This document shows, piece after piece, positions 1 through 7,666 of a DNA stretch of 64,000 bases. A program made the translations under genes and the position numbers. The notes below the pieces were generated by a model. That model saw nothing but the letters and a program-made list of their open reading frames with translations. It was not told the origin of the DNA and searched no databases. The first letter of the stretch is position 1. Every line of letters begins with the position of its first letter. The stretch is taken from contig CAKULF010000003.1 of NCBI GenBank assembly GCA_934667125.1, forward strand, positions 1-64,000. The letters run 5' to 3'. This DNA is from an uncultured Candidatus Melainabacteria bacterium. Its GTDB lineage: Bacteria; Cyanobacteriota; Vampirovibrionia; Gastranaerophilales; Gastranaerophilaceae.

Positions 1-21
1 AACGGCGGAGTCTAAAATCAT
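1..21 (-). CDS. 5' end of a minus-strand gene cut by the window edge
   Basis: Only seven codons (MILDSAV) lie inside the window, so no function can be given. The start is supported by a good Shine-Dalgarno (GAGG at 28-31 read on the minus strand, 6 nt before the ATG) and by a TATAAT -10 box at 61-66 on the minus strand. The reading frame is open to the edge. The alternative is a chance ATG, which the well-placed ribosome site argues against. Confidence 0.4.
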
Positions 22-146
22 TTTTTCCTCGATAGTTTTGTGACAAAAGAATTTTAATATATTATACCACTTAAAATAGAATTTTTCTACTTTGAGTAGA
101 GTTTTGGGCTAAATAGGGGAGGGGGTGATGAGGATAACTGGAAGTT

Positions 147-296
147 TTAATGGGATTTATCTATTTTGAGTAGAGTTTGGATTTTAAAAGCCTTATTGCT
201 GGGTTTTAATTTGTTACAGGTGTAGATGTATGAAATTAGCATGCTAAAGAACATAATTAAAAAACAAACTATGACTATTTTTTCTTCTTTTTTCAT
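147..296 (-). CDS. 49-aa single-pass membrane micro-protein downstream of pseudopilin 1
   Basis: This small ORF begins MKKEEKIVIVCFLIMF. It has one hydrophobic helix (about residues 7-26) followed by a lysine-rich tail. An AAGGA ribosome site stands 7 nt before the ATG. A close relative (51 aa, at 7667-7822) follows the second pseudopilin in the window. Both have the same first 14 residues, the shared segment SYIYTCNKLKP, and similar tails ending near KIDKS. Conservation of reading frame and ribosome site in two copies supports real coding. Function unknown; co-expression with the pseudopilin is inferred from adjacency (about 28 nt after the palindrome at 325-344). Confidence 0.6.
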   Translation of the reverse strand: MKKEEKIVIVCFLIMFFSMLISYIYTCNKLKPSNKAFKIQTLLKIDKSH

Positions 297-324
297 TGTG
301 TTTTCCTTATCTTTTCAAGTTGTT

Positions 325-344
325 GTCGGATTAGTAAATCCGAC
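325..344 (-). repeat. 20-nt palindrome GTCGGATT-AATCCGAC directly after pseudopilin 1 stop
   Basis: An 8-bp perfect stem (GTCGGATT/AATCCGAC) with a 4-nt loop begins at the base next to the stop codon of the pseudopilin gene. The identical arrangement is found after the second pseudopilin (7519-7538), and a degenerate copy sits at 20708-20726. No T-run follows and a micro-ORF lies just downstream. It therefore looks more like a mobile palindromic repeat or mRNA-processing/stabilising hairpin than a classical terminator. Confidence 0.7.
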
Positions 345-1136
345 TTACTTTTCTTGAATACTTTTTTCCAACCATTCTTGCGCACGTTTTCCAAGCAATA
401 TTTTCCCATCGGCTCTAATCCCATATCCAAAAGGGTTTTCACCTTGATTTATCCCATCAACATCCATACAAAAAACCTTATAATTTACATCCATATTGTT
501 CTCGTCATGCAAATACGGGGTTTCATTTGGCGGAGAAAACACTCTATTACATTTGCCATTTCTATAAGCCATTGTGCCAAAAGCGAAATTTGGCGCAGTT
601 TGATAGTAGCAAATATCATCACTTGTTTCTATTTCACACTCCATTCCTTTTGCTACTGCGTCCACACAGGCTTTATCTATTTTTCCTTTGGCTTTTATTA
701 TCATTTCTTCGCTAACTTTTGATGGCGTTTCGTCAGGAACAAAACTTTCATTCTTGTTTAAAGTCCACGATGAAACACCGTTCAAAGCTAATGAAGAACA
801 ATTTTTGTGCTTAACATTAACTAAATCTGCAAATGTTTCACAAAAATATTCCTTATTTTCGCCATTTGGATTATATTGTTCTGTGCATTGTCCGCTGTTT
901 TCAAATCCATATAACACAGTTCCATCCGCTTTTGTCCCTAAATCCCCGTCTTTATAATACTTATCGGACGTTACTAATTCATTAATTACTTTGGCGAGCG
1001 TCGCATTTCCTTTTTTAAACTTCATAATGTTTTCGTTTGGAACATTGTTAAACGCAACAGGTAAGAGGATTGAGGTTATTACCCCAATAACCACAAGCGC
1101 TATCATAATCTCAGCCAGCGTAAATCCTTTTTTCAT
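345..1136 (-). CDS. Type IV pilin / type II secretion pseudopilin-like protein (copy 1)
   Basis: 263 aa from the ATG at 1136, chosen over the upstream ATG at 1178 because it has a GGAG ribosome site and gives a class III signal peptide MKKG|FTLAEIMIALVVIGVIT. The glycine before F is the prepilin-peptidase cleavage site, and E5 of the mature helix is present. The body is rich in cysteines. It ends in a C-terminal block DVDGINQGENPFGYGIRADG that resembles the Asp-rich calcium-binding tails of pseudopilins. No pilus or secretion ATPase is nearby, so it is an orphan pilin. Its N- and C-terminal blocks are almost identical to the second copy at 6769-7518 while the middle differs. Divergent from an XRE regulator. 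Substrate or assembly system unknown. Confidence 0.8.
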   Translation of the reverse strand: MKKGFTLAEIMIALVVIGVITSILLPVAFNNVPNENIMKFKKGNATLAKVINELVTSDKYYKDGDLGTKADGTVLYGFENSGQCTEQYNPNGENKEYFCETFADLVNVKHKNCSSLALNGVSSWTLNKNESFVPDETPSKVSEEMIIKAKGKIDKACVDAVAKGMECEIETSDDICYYQTAPNFAFGTMAYRNGKCNRVFSPPNETPYLHDENNMDVNYKVFCMDVDGINQGENPFGYGIRADGKILLGKRAQEWLEKSIQEK

Positions 1137-1278
1137 TATTTCTCCATATAAAATTGGATAAAATTTATCAAAATCCAACTTTACAACATATCTTACTATG
1201 TTATTTAGGATTAATCAACTGTTTTAGTAAAAATACATCATTATTTTTAACCAAAAAACACAATACAATAAAAACAAT

Positions 1279-1596
1279 ATGAAAGACATTAAAATTTTAC
1301 TTGGCAAAAGAATTAAAGAATTGAGAAAAAAGCTGAATATTTCTCAGCAAGAATTGGCTGAAAAAATCAACGTTGACGCAAGAAACTTAAGCAACATAGA
1401 ATGTGGAATTTCTTTTCCTTCAAAAACATTAGGCGAGCTGGCTTTTGCGCTTAATGTAACTTTACCTGAACTATTTGATTTTGAACATTTGAATTTAGAT
1501 AGAAAAAATTTAAAAGATGAAATAATCCAAAACCTTAAAACTCTTTCTGATGAGGATTTAAAAATTATTTATAAATTAACTAAAGCAATGAAATAA
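1279..1596 (+). CDS. XRE-family helix-turn-helix transcriptional regulator
   Basis: 105 aa. Residues 8-62 form a Cro/C1-type HTH (RIKELRKKLNISQQELAEKI, then NLSNIECG as recognition helix), followed by about 40 acidic and lysine-rich residues without a recognisable sensor domain. There is no clear Shine-Dalgarno; a TACAAT box lies 9 nt before the ATG, so a very short leader is possible. It is divergent from pseudopilin 1 across about 140 nt and is a plausible regulator of it or of itself (inference). Closed by the hairpin terminator at 1613-1638. Confidence 0.85.
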   Translation: MKDIKILLGKRIKELRKKLNISQQELAEKINVDARNLSNIECGISFPSKTLGELAFALNVTLPELFDFEHLNLDRKNLKDEIIQNLKTLSDEDLKIIYKLTKAMK

Positions 1597-1612
1597 AACT
1601 AATAGATACTAA

Positions 1613-1638
1613 AAAAGCTCTCAAATTCGAGAGCTTTT
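1613..1638. terminator. Bidirectional intrinsic terminator
   Basis: A 10-bp stem AAAAGCTCTC/GAGAGCTTTT with a 6-nt loop lies between the convergent XRE gene (plus) and the HEAT-like gene (minus). A-run and T-run on the two flanks allow it to work in both directions. Confidence 0.85.
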
Positions 1639-1660
1639 AGTTTTAAAAATTTTGAATTTA

Positions 1661-1963
1661 TTATATTTCAGATAACAAATAATCAGCCATCCATTGGCAT
1701 TCAGCGTTTTCAGTTGCTAATTCTTTAAGTGGAGCAATTGAAGATTCGCCAATTCTGATTAAGCTCATTGCAACAATTCCTCTTTGCAAGCCTTTTAGGG
1801 TTTGCAATTTGTCAACAAGAATATTAACAACCTTAGCGCCCATAGCAACGATTGAATTTTCAACATCATTTTTTGTTGAAGTGTCAACATCTGATAATAA
1901 ATAGTCTAATTTTTCCGCTACGTTATCTTGTTTAATAATTCCTGAATTTACTACTGCTTGCAT
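1661..1963 (-). CDS. Small HEAT-like helical repeat protein
   Basis: 100 aa, all-alpha by appearance. Two helical pairs resemble HEAT/PBS-lyase repeats (for example NSIVAMGAKVVNILVDKL and AMSLIRIGESSIAPLKELA, with the usual small residue-G-hydrophobic pattern). No catalytic motif, signal peptide or membrane segment. The ribosome site AGAGGT precedes the ATG. Probably a protein-binding adaptor; the partner is unknown. It is separated from the upstream M48 protease gene by a perfect AT-rich hairpin (2038-2061). Confidence 0.6.
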   Translation of the reverse strand: MQAVVNSGIIKQDNVAEKLDYLLSDVDTSTKNDVENSIVAMGAKVVNILVDKLQTLKGLQRGIVAMSLIRIGESSIAPLKELATENAECQWMADYLLSEI

Positions 1964-2037
1964 TTGTTACCTCTGTAATCTTCTAATATTGTTCATATTA
2001 TACAGAAAAAAAATTCAAAAAACGGATTTCCTTATAC

Positions 2038-2061
2038 AATCTTTATATCGGTATAAAGATT
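2038..2061 (-). terminator. AT-rich perfect hairpin after the M48 protease gene
   Basis: A 10-bp perfect stem AATCTTTATA/TATAAAGATT with a TCGG loop starts 3 nt after the stop codon of the protease gene on the minus strand. It lacks a strong T-run, so it may act as a weak terminator or an mRNA 3'-end stabiliser. Confidence 0.4.
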
Positions 2062-2063
2062 TC

Positions 2064-2876
2064 TTAATTTCCGCTAATCATCTGCAAAGACGCATAGTAT
2101 GAATCCCAAGCAGAGCTATATCTGGACATTTTTTTCATTCTTTTTTCTTTTTTAGCCAATAATTTTTTTTGTTGTCTTTCATATTTTGCGCTCAATCTTT
2201 TTGAGGCTTTTCTTTTCTCAACTGTTGGATTTAAGACCAAAAGCGCATTTTTATATGAGGTTGTATTATATGTCGTTTTTAATTTTTGAGGGTAATTATA
2301 TTCAATATAGTTATAAATATTTAAAAGCCTTTTTTCGCCGCTCGGGTGGCTTGAGGCAAAATCGATATAATTAGAAGAGATTTTATTTAACAACGATATC
2401 ATTGCTTTAGGGTCATAATTTGCTTTTGTCATCAAATCAATTCCTGTTAAATCTGCTTCAAATTCATCGTTTCTTGAAACCTTGGAAGTTGCAAGTTCTT
2501 GAGTTATGGATTTTGCTATAGCATTTTGCATAATTGAAGTTACACCAATAATTCCTGCGTTAACTATTCCTTGTTTTGCGCAATGCCCGTTAATAATATG
2601 ACCCATCTCATGCGAAATTACGCCCGCCAACTCGTCATCCGTTTCAACATTATCCAACAAACCTTTATAAACATGAATTTCTTTATTTATATCGGCATAA
2701 GCATTAACCGTATCTTTGCTTGAAACCTTGAATTGAATAGGTTGAACAACATTATTTGCTTTTAAAATTTTGCTTCCGATATTATTAACTCTATTTATTG
2801 CAGCGGTTGAATTCCAATCTGTTGCATACGTTAGAGTTGATAACATTAAACAAAAAACAATAAAAATCTTTTTCAT
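2064..2876 (-). CDS. Secreted M48-family zinc metalloprotease
   Basis: 270 aa from the ATG at 2876, which has a GGAG site 6 nt upstream; the ATG 18 nt earlier has none. An N-terminal signal peptide (MKKIFIVFCLMLSTLTYA) is followed by an M48 peptidase domain. The zinc motif HEMGH (in VISHEMGHIINGH) and the downstream ligand glutamate in NDEFEADLTG are present. SSHPSGEKRLLNI is a typical M48 segment. The C-terminus (last about 50 residues) is very basic and likely disordered. By family, related to BepA/YfgC and LoiP-type periplasmic proteases that act in envelope quality control. No TPR domain follows, unlike BepA. Monocistronic or with its own terminator. Confidence 0.88.
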   Translation of the reverse strand: MKKIFIVFCLMLSTLTYATDWNSTAAINRVNNIGSKILKANNVVQPIQFKVSSKDTVNAYADINKEIHVYKGLLDNVETDDELAGVISHEMGHIINGHCAKQGIVNAGIIGVTSIMQNAIAKSITQELATSKVSRNDEFEADLTGIDLMTKANYDPKAMISLLNKISSNYIDFASSHPSGEKRLLNIYNYIEYNYPQKLKTTYNTTSYKNALLVLNPTVEKRKASKRLSAKYERQQKKLLAKKEKRMKKMSRYSSAWDSYYASLQMISGN

Positions 2877-2920
2877 CCTTAACTCCGTTTTCACCTGTTA
2901 TATAAATTAATATAACAAAA

Positions 2921-2943
2921 AAGACCCGCATTGCGCAGGTCTT
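2921..2943 (-). terminator. Hairpin terminator after the DUF378 gene
   Basis: AAGACC/GGTCTT arms enclose an inner CGC/GCG pair. It lies just past the stop of the DUF378 gene on the minus strand, followed on that strand by an A/T-rich tract ending in TTTTTT. Confidence 0.6.
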
Positions 2944-2952
2944 AATATATTT

Positions 2953-3177
2953 TTAACAACTATAGTGCGAATATTCAACTTCATCTCGAATAGAGAAAAC
3001 TAAATATCCGATTGCGCACAAGCCGACTATTGTGTAGACAACTCTTGAAATAGTGGACATTTCGCCAAATAAGAAGCTGATTAAATCAAAGTCAAATGCG
3101 CCAATTAAGCCCCAATTCAAGGCTCCGATTAATACAACTGCGTAAGTTAGCCATTTAAACATATTCATAAAGTTCAT
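2953..3177 (-). CDS. DUF378 family small membrane protein
   Basis: 74 aa with two transmembrane helices (about residues 8-27 and 42-62). The family signature LIGALNWGLIGAF and the C-terminal VVYTIVGLCAIGYLV match DUF378 (YuzA-like) proteins. A strong ribosome site (AAAGGAGG) precedes the ATG. Inner-membrane protein of unknown function. It has its own terminator at 2921-2943, so it is probably transcribed alone. Confidence 0.85.
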   Translation of the reverse strand: MNFMNMFKWLTYAVVLIGALNWGLIGAFDFDLISFLFGEMSTISRVVYTIVGLCAIGYLVFSIRDEVEYSHYSC

Positions 3178-3265
3178 AATTTTTTCCTCCTTTGTTCAAT
3201 TTTGGAATAATTATCAGCTAAACAAAAACTTGTTTTAATGGCTAAAAAGCTATGTCGATATTATC

Positions 3266-3718
3266 TTATATCTTAATTTTTACAATAACTTTTTTAATTT
3301 CAACATCCTCTTTAACGCTCAACATTGGCGCATGGACATCATTTGGATAAAAAATTACAAAATCATTTTCATTAACATCAATATAATTAAATTTTTCACC
3401 ATCTAAAAATTCAATATCTTTTTCTTTGTCGTATGGAACAACAACTTTTTTAAAATCCTCTAAAATCCCATAGCCCATACACTCTTGCCCTTTTATAACA
3501 TATTGAATATCGATATAATCCTTATGAGCTTCCCATTTTTTTTCTGATTTATTTTTAGTTACAAGGCTTTGAACATTGGCAAAAATGCCTTCTGCTATTT
3601 CATATCTGCCATCTTTCATTTCTTTTAAGTTGTTGTTTTTTAAAAAATCAAATCCGATTTTAAATTTTTCATTTAATTTTTCATATTGTTTTGAATTAGA
3701 TAATCTATCAAAAATCAT
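3266..3718 (-). CDS. YhcH/YjgK/YiaL family protein (DUF386)
   Basis: 150 aa cupin-like protein of full family length. Family landmarks are WEAHKDYIDIQYVIKG and the histidine-containing block FVIFYPNDVHAPML. Relatives include EbgC and the E. coli NanQ anomerase, which act on free sugars, often sialic acids. That would fit the nanE-nanK pair 9 kb away (inference, not linkage). AAGGAGAT ribosome site. It stands alone between the DUF378 gene and a divergent antiporter. Confidence 0.85.
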   Translation of the reverse strand: MIFDRLSNSKQYEKLNEKFKIGFDFLKNNNLKEMKDGRYEIAEGIFANVQSLVTKNKSEKKWEAHKDYIDIQYVIKGQECMGYGILEDFKKVVVPYDKEKDIEFLDGEKFNYIDVNENDFVIFYPNDVHAPMLSVKEDVEIKKVIVKIKI

Positions 3719-3808
3719 AAAAATCTCCTTTATTTTAGAATAATAAATTTTAAACCTTTAAAAGTCAATTTTATTTTGATATAATGAACACGAAATAGAG
3801 GATAAATT

Positions 3809-4735
3809 ATGTTTTTGAATTTGATATTATTAGCCGTTGGTTTTGTTTTATTAACCAAGGGAGCAGATTTTTTTGTTGATGGCGCAAGCGCTTTAGCTGA
3901 AAAATTCAAAATCCCGTCTATTATTATTGGTTTAACAATTGTTGCGATGGGAACAAGTGCGCCGGAAGCCAGTGTCAGCTTGATTTCAGCAATAAAAGGC
4001 TCTAGCGGTGTGGCAATTGGAAACATAATCGGAAGCAACATTGCAAATGTGTTTTTGATTTTAGGGTTTGCCTCTTTGATTAGTCCTTTGGTTATTCAAA
4101 AAAATACAATAAAATATGAAATTCCTTTTGTTGGATTTATTACTGTTCTTTTGGGCTTTTTTGGTTGGTATTTTGGTCAAATCAACAGATTAGCGGCATT
4201 TATTTTCATTGTGTTATTTGTTTTGTTTTTACTATATTTATTTAAAATTTCAAAAAATATAGATGAAGCTGACGAAAGCCTCGGCAAAATGCCTATTTAT
4301 AAAATTATTATATTTTTGATTATTGGCTTAGCTGCTTTAGTTTATGGTTCAAACCTTACGGTTGAAAGCGCTATCGCTATTGCAAAAATATTCCATGTAT
4401 CAGAAAGAATAATCGGTTTAACCATCGTTGCTTTTGGAACAAGTCTTCCGGAGTTTGCAACAAGCTGCATTGCTTCTTTTAAAGGGCAAAACGATATAGC
4501 TGTTGGAAATATAATTGGCTCAAACATTTTCAATATTCTTTTTGTTCTTGGTTTAACGGGTTTGATTTGCCCAATTCCATTTGAACATGTGTTCTTGTTT
4601 GATTGTTTTGTTGCTTTAATGGCAGCTGTCGGATTATTTTTCTATACCTTTAGAACTAAGACTCTAGCTAGGTTTCAAGGCTTATCGTTCTTATTATTAT
4701 ATGTATTTTATTTAGGATATTTGATTATCAAATGA
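3809..4735 (+). CDS. Calcium/sodium antiporter (CaCA family, YrbG-like)
   Basis: 308 aa inner-membrane exchanger with about ten transmembrane helices arranged as an inverted duplication. The two alpha-repeats are clear: GTSAPEASVSLISAIKG with GNIIGSNIANVF in the first half and GTSLPEFATSCIASFKG with GNIIGSNIFNILF in the second. Both contain the ion-binding acidic residue of the GTSxPE motif. The ATG follows an AGAGGA site, with TATAAT at 3780-3785. The gene overlaps the next by 4 nt (ATGA), so the two are translationally coupled. Confidence 0.93.
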   Translation: MFLNLILLAVGFVLLTKGADFFVDGASALAEKFKIPSIIIGLTIVAMGTSAPEASVSLISAIKGSSGVAIGNIIGSNIANVFLILGFASLISPLVIQKNTIKYEIPFVGFITVLLGFFGWYFGQINRLAAFIFIVLFVLFLLYLFKISKNIDEADESLGKMPIYKIIIFLIIGLAALVYGSNLTVESAIAIAKIFHVSERIIGLTIVAFGTSLPEFATSCIASFKGQNDIAVGNIIGSNIFNILFVLGLTGLICPIPFEHVFLFDCFVALMAAVGLFFYTFRTKTLARFQGLSFLLLYVFYLGYLIIK

Positions 4736-6495
4736 TGAAAAAAATACTAATTATATTGTTTTTTTTAAGTCTGATTTTTTCAATTTTTTCATCTTTGAAT
4801 AAGCTGAAAGTGCCGTATTTCAACGGTTTTTATAAAGATGTTGCACTTGATATTATATTTGAGAAAAAAGCTCCTGAAATTTATTTTAATGATAAAAAAA
4901 TAACGACAAAGCTCAAAATAGATGATAATCATTTTCAATTTAAAAAAAATAATCAAGGAAAAGTCAATAATATCAAGATAAAAGGCGAATATGAAAAAGC
5001 GATTGTTTTTGTTGGAAACAAGGCATATTATCCAAATCAAAACGAAATAACGCTTGATAATTCTAAAAAACCGCTTGATAAGATGTCTGTTGTTTTTCTT
5101 TCATTTTTTTATAATTTTCAATACTATCTTTTGTCTTATATTTTCTTGATTTTATACTTAGTTAAATATCCCCTAAAATTCAATAATAAAAAGGCTTTCT
5201 ACCTTATTTTGTTTTTAAGTATTTTGCTAAGATTGGCTCAAATTAACGACATTCCTTTTTGGGATGATGAGATGTATGTTTTAGCGCATTGTGCCAAAAA
5301 TTATCCTATTATCGGGCTTTTTAACGACCCCGGAAATCCGCCTTTGTATTTTATATTATTTAAAATTTATAATACGATAATCCAAAACCCTCAATATTAC
5401 AGGTTTTCAAGCGTTATAATCGGGGTTATTTTAAATTTAGCCATATTTTTCAATTTTAAATTTTGGTTTAAAGAAAAAAAAGCGCTCGTTGTATTTTTTA
5501 TTGCTGCGCTTAACGCAATTTTGATTTATTTTTCCCAAGAGCTAAGGTGTTATGGGCTTTTAATGCTTTTAGGCGTGCTTTCTTCATATTATCTTTTTAA
5601 TTTTAAAAAACATAAAATTAAATTCTTTATAACCAATCTTTTGCTTTTGTATACTCATTTTTACGGCGCTTTTTTGGTGTTTTTTAACTTTCTTTTTGGT
5701 TTTTCGCACTACAAAAAAAATAAAAGTTTCCTATCAATAAATTTAATCACATTTTTTTGTTATTTGCCTTTATTAATCTATAAAAAATCAAGTATAACCT
5801 CGACTTTCAACTCTTGGATTAAAGAACCCAACATTTTTGATATCATCCAAACAACAGACATATTTATTAAACCCTTGATTTTATTCCTTATTTTTTGTGT
5901 TTTAATTTACATAATTTATAGAAAAACAAAATCAACCAAAGCTAAAATTTTTGTAAAATATAATTCTTTTACAATTTTAAGCACGATATTTTTAGCGTTT
6001 TTGGCTTCATATATCGTTAAACCAATTTTTATATATCGATATTTTTATGTCGTTTTCCCTTGCTTTATCAACCTTTTAGGGTTTTTAATAACTTATAATT
6101 ATAAATTCAAACTAAAAATTGTTTTTCAAATTTTGTTGTTTTTAATTTTTGCACTAAATTCATCTTTAAATCGCCAAAACCTATTTTGTAATCATAATTT
6201 GTTTTTGGATTTTATAGCCCATGATATTGATTTAACAAAAAACAACTACATATTTTTATCCGACACGATTGAAGATTATTCAAAAATTAAAGAAGATTTT
6301 AATGATAAAGCAAATTTAATATATTTACCAATCAATAGCGGAATAAAAGTTTTAAGTTTGGATAAATATAATCTTGAAAAACCAAGCGTAGTCTATGTTT
6401 TAAACTTGTACTTGGATAATAATATTTATAAAAATGCAAAAAAAATTGAATTATACAAAACCCCGCTTGGAGTTTTTTGCAAAGTTGAAATTTAG
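4732..6495 (+). CDS. GT39/ArnT-like polytopic glycosyltransferase
   Basis: 587 aa. One N-terminal helix (1-20) is followed by a soluble segment of about 100 residues, then about ten membrane helices and a C-terminal soluble tail. The first periplasmic loop carries the acidic motif IPFWDDEMYVLAHC, typical of GT-C dolichyl/undecaprenyl-phosphate-sugar transferases (PMT/ArnT). Later helices include a YTHFYG segment. The family moves a sugar from a lipid carrier to a periplasmic acceptor; the substrate cannot be told. Coupled to the antiporter by ATGA overlap. The inserted region between helix 1 and the DDE motif is unusual and resembles a small beta domain. Confidence 0.75.
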   Translation: MMKKILIILFFLSLIFSIFSSLNKLKVPYFNGFYKDVALDIIFEKKAPEIYFNDKKITTKLKIDDNHFQFKKNNQGKVNNIKIKGEYEKAIVFVGNKAYYPNQNEITLDNSKKPLDKMSVVFLSFFYNFQYYLLSYIFLILYLVKYPLKFNNKKAFYLILFLSILLRLAQINDIPFWDDEMYVLAHCAKNYPIIGLFNDPGNPPLYFILFKIYNTIIQNPQYYRFSSVIIGVILNLAIFFNFKFWFKEKKALVVFFIAALNAILIYFSQELRCYGLLMLLGVLSSYYLFNFKKHKIKFFITNLLLLYTHFYGAFLVFFNFLFGFSHYKKNKSFLSINLITFFCYLPLLIYKKSSITSTFNSWIKEPNIFDIIQTTDIFIKPLILFLIFCVLIYIIYRKTKSTKAKIFVKYNSFTILSTIFLAFLASYIVKPIFIYRYFYVVFPCFINLLGFLITYNYKFKLKIVFQILLFLIFALNSSLNRQNLFCNHNLFLDFIAHDIDLTKNNYIFLSDTIEDYSKIKEDFNDKANLIYLPINSGIKVLSLDKYNLEKPSVVYVLNLYLDNNIYKNAKKIELYKTPLGVFCKVEI

Positions 6496-6653
6496 CCCAT
6501 ATTTTTTAGCGCATATTCAATACACTGAACAATAAGTTCGTTTCTGCTTATATCAGAATCAAACGAAACTTTATCAACTTTTTTTAAAGTTTCATTATCT
6601 ATTCTAATGCTGATTACTGTCTTTTCTTGTTTTATAGGCTTGAAGTTTTTCAT
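6492..6653 (-). CDS. Ribbon-helix-helix (CopG/Arc-like) small DNA-binding protein
   Basis: 53 aa. The pattern KTVISIRIDNETLKKVDKVS, then DISRNELIVQCIEYALKNM, gives a beta strand with alternating I/R/I residues and two helices, as in RHH repressors. No good ribosome site is visible. It shares its stop region with the convergent glycosyltransferase gene (overlap of 3 nt) and is divergent from pseudopilin 2. A perfect 11-bp inverted repeat (6707-6739) lies in the intergenic region, where an RHH dimer pair would bind. Role as repressor of the pilin is inference. Confidence 0.72.
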   Translation of the reverse strand: MKNFKPIKQEKTVISIRIDNETLKKVDKVSFDSDISRNELIVQCIEYALKNMG

Positions 6654-6706
6654 ATATTCTATTTTCTATTAAAAATAGTTTATAAATATATATTCAATAT
6701 TACATT

Positions 6707-6739
6707 ACACAATGTATTCAAAATATAAATACATTGTGT
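6707..6739. promoter_or_regulatory. Palindromic operator candidate between the RHH gene and pseudopilin 2
   Basis: Perfect inverted repeat ACACAATGTAT-N11-ATACATTGTGT (6707-6717 and 6729-6739). It is centred between the divergent RHH repressor gene and the pseudopilin. Half-site spacing of about two helical turns fits cooperative binding of two RHH dimers. A role as transcript hairpin cannot be excluded. Confidence 0.55.
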
Positions 6740-6768
6740 TAATCTTTAATAAAACGAGAAAGGTTGAA

Positions 6769-7518
6769 ATGAAAAAAGCTGTAATGAGAAATGGTTTTAC
6801 GCTGGCTGAAATTATGATAGCGCTTGTGGTAATTGGAGTAATAACTTCGATTTTGCTTCCTGTTGCGTTTAACAATGTTCCAAATGAAAATGTGATGAAA
6901 TTTAAAAAAGGTAATGCAATGCTGGCTAAGGTTATAAATGAATTAGTCACAAGCGGAGAATACTATAAAGAGGGGGATTTAGGGATTAAAGCGGATGGAA
7001 CATTTGTTGACTCTGCTACATTTCTTTGTGAAACAATGGCAAATGTTATGAATACAAAAACAATCAATTGCTCAAAAAATAATGAAAATATAGATGAATC
7101 ACATTTGCATATTTCAGTGGTGAACGGAAAAGACAACACTCCAGACTTAAAAAGAAATGCAGATTTTTGCTGTAAAAAATATCAAAAAAGCGAAATTATA
7201 ACCACAGATGATATTACGTATTTTCAAGTTGGTCCTAATAATCATTTTGCAATCAATTACAAAGAAACTGGTCAAAGATTATTTGGCAACCCAGGGTATT
7301 GGAACGACGTAGTGGATTTTGACGAAAACGGGGTTGAAATCCCTGGTTCATCAAAAGCCAATTCGCCATTTGATTTAATATACAAAACATTTTGTATGGA
7401 TATAGATGGAATAAATCAAGGTGAAGATCCCTTTGGATATGGGATTAGAGCGGATGGGAAAATATTGCTTGGAAAACGTGCGCAAGAGTGGATGGAAAAA
7501 AGTATTCAAGAAAAGTAG
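6769..7518 (+). CDS. Type IV pilin / pseudopilin-like protein (copy 2)
   Basis: 249 aa from the ATG at 6769, chosen because AGAAAGG stands 5 nt upstream; the longer frame from 6712 would start inside the operator palindrome. The prepilin leader MKKAVMRNG|FTLAEIMIALVVIG has the cleavage glycine and the conserved E5. The C-terminal block (DIDGINQGEDPFGYGIRADG and GKRAQEW) nearly matches copy 1. The central region (about residues 85-205) is quite different and includes a paired cysteine (FCCKKY). Followed directly by the palindrome at 7519 and a membrane micro-ORF. Orphan pilin with no assembly genes nearby. Divergent from an RHH regulator. Confidence 0.82.
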   Translation: MKKAVMRNGFTLAEIMIALVVIGVITSILLPVAFNNVPNENVMKFKKGNAMLAKVINELVTSGEYYKEGDLGIKADGTFVDSATFLCETMANVMNTKTINCSKNNENIDESHLHISVVNGKDNTPDLKRNADFCCKKYQKSEIITTDDITYFQVGPNNHFAINYKETGQRLFGNPGYWNDVVDFDENGVEIPGSSKANSPFDLIYKTFCMDIDGINQGEDPFGYGIRADGKILLGKRAQEWMEKSIQEK

Positions 7519-7538
7519 GTCGGATTTACTAATCCGAC
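7519..7538 (+). repeat. 20-nt palindrome directly after pseudopilin 2 stop
   Basis: GTCGGATT-TACT-AATCCGAC, identical as a palindrome to the copy at 325-344 and in the same position relative to the pilin stop codon. It is followed by A-rich, not T-rich, sequence. Confidence 0.7.
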
Positions 7539-7610
7539 AAAAAATTTAATTTAACTTAACACCATCAAATCCACTACCTTAAACAAAACCCGACCCCCTA
7601 TCACGCAAAA

Positions 7611-7639
7611 CCGTCGCCCTGAACTGGTTTCAGGGTCTT
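7611..7639. repeat. REP-like palindrome, copy 1 (CGTCGCCCTGAA/TTTCAGGGTCTT)
   Basis: A 29-nt unit whose core CCCTGAA-N5-TTCAGGG can fold into a 7-bp hairpin. Two more copies lie at 7898-7926 and, inverted, at 8634-8662. It sits just upstream of the micro-ORF at 7667, between pseudopilin 2 and that ORF. The pilin-micro-ORF spacing is much longer here than in cassette 1, which suggests insertion of the repeat. Confidence 0.7.
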
Positions 7640-7666
7640 CAAATCTAAAGAATAAGGAAAAATTTT

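Noticed and set aside
354..957. Plus-strand open frames opposite pseudopilin 1
   Set aside because: The minus-strand gene has a prepilin leader, ribosome site and a close paralogue; the opposite frames are shadows.
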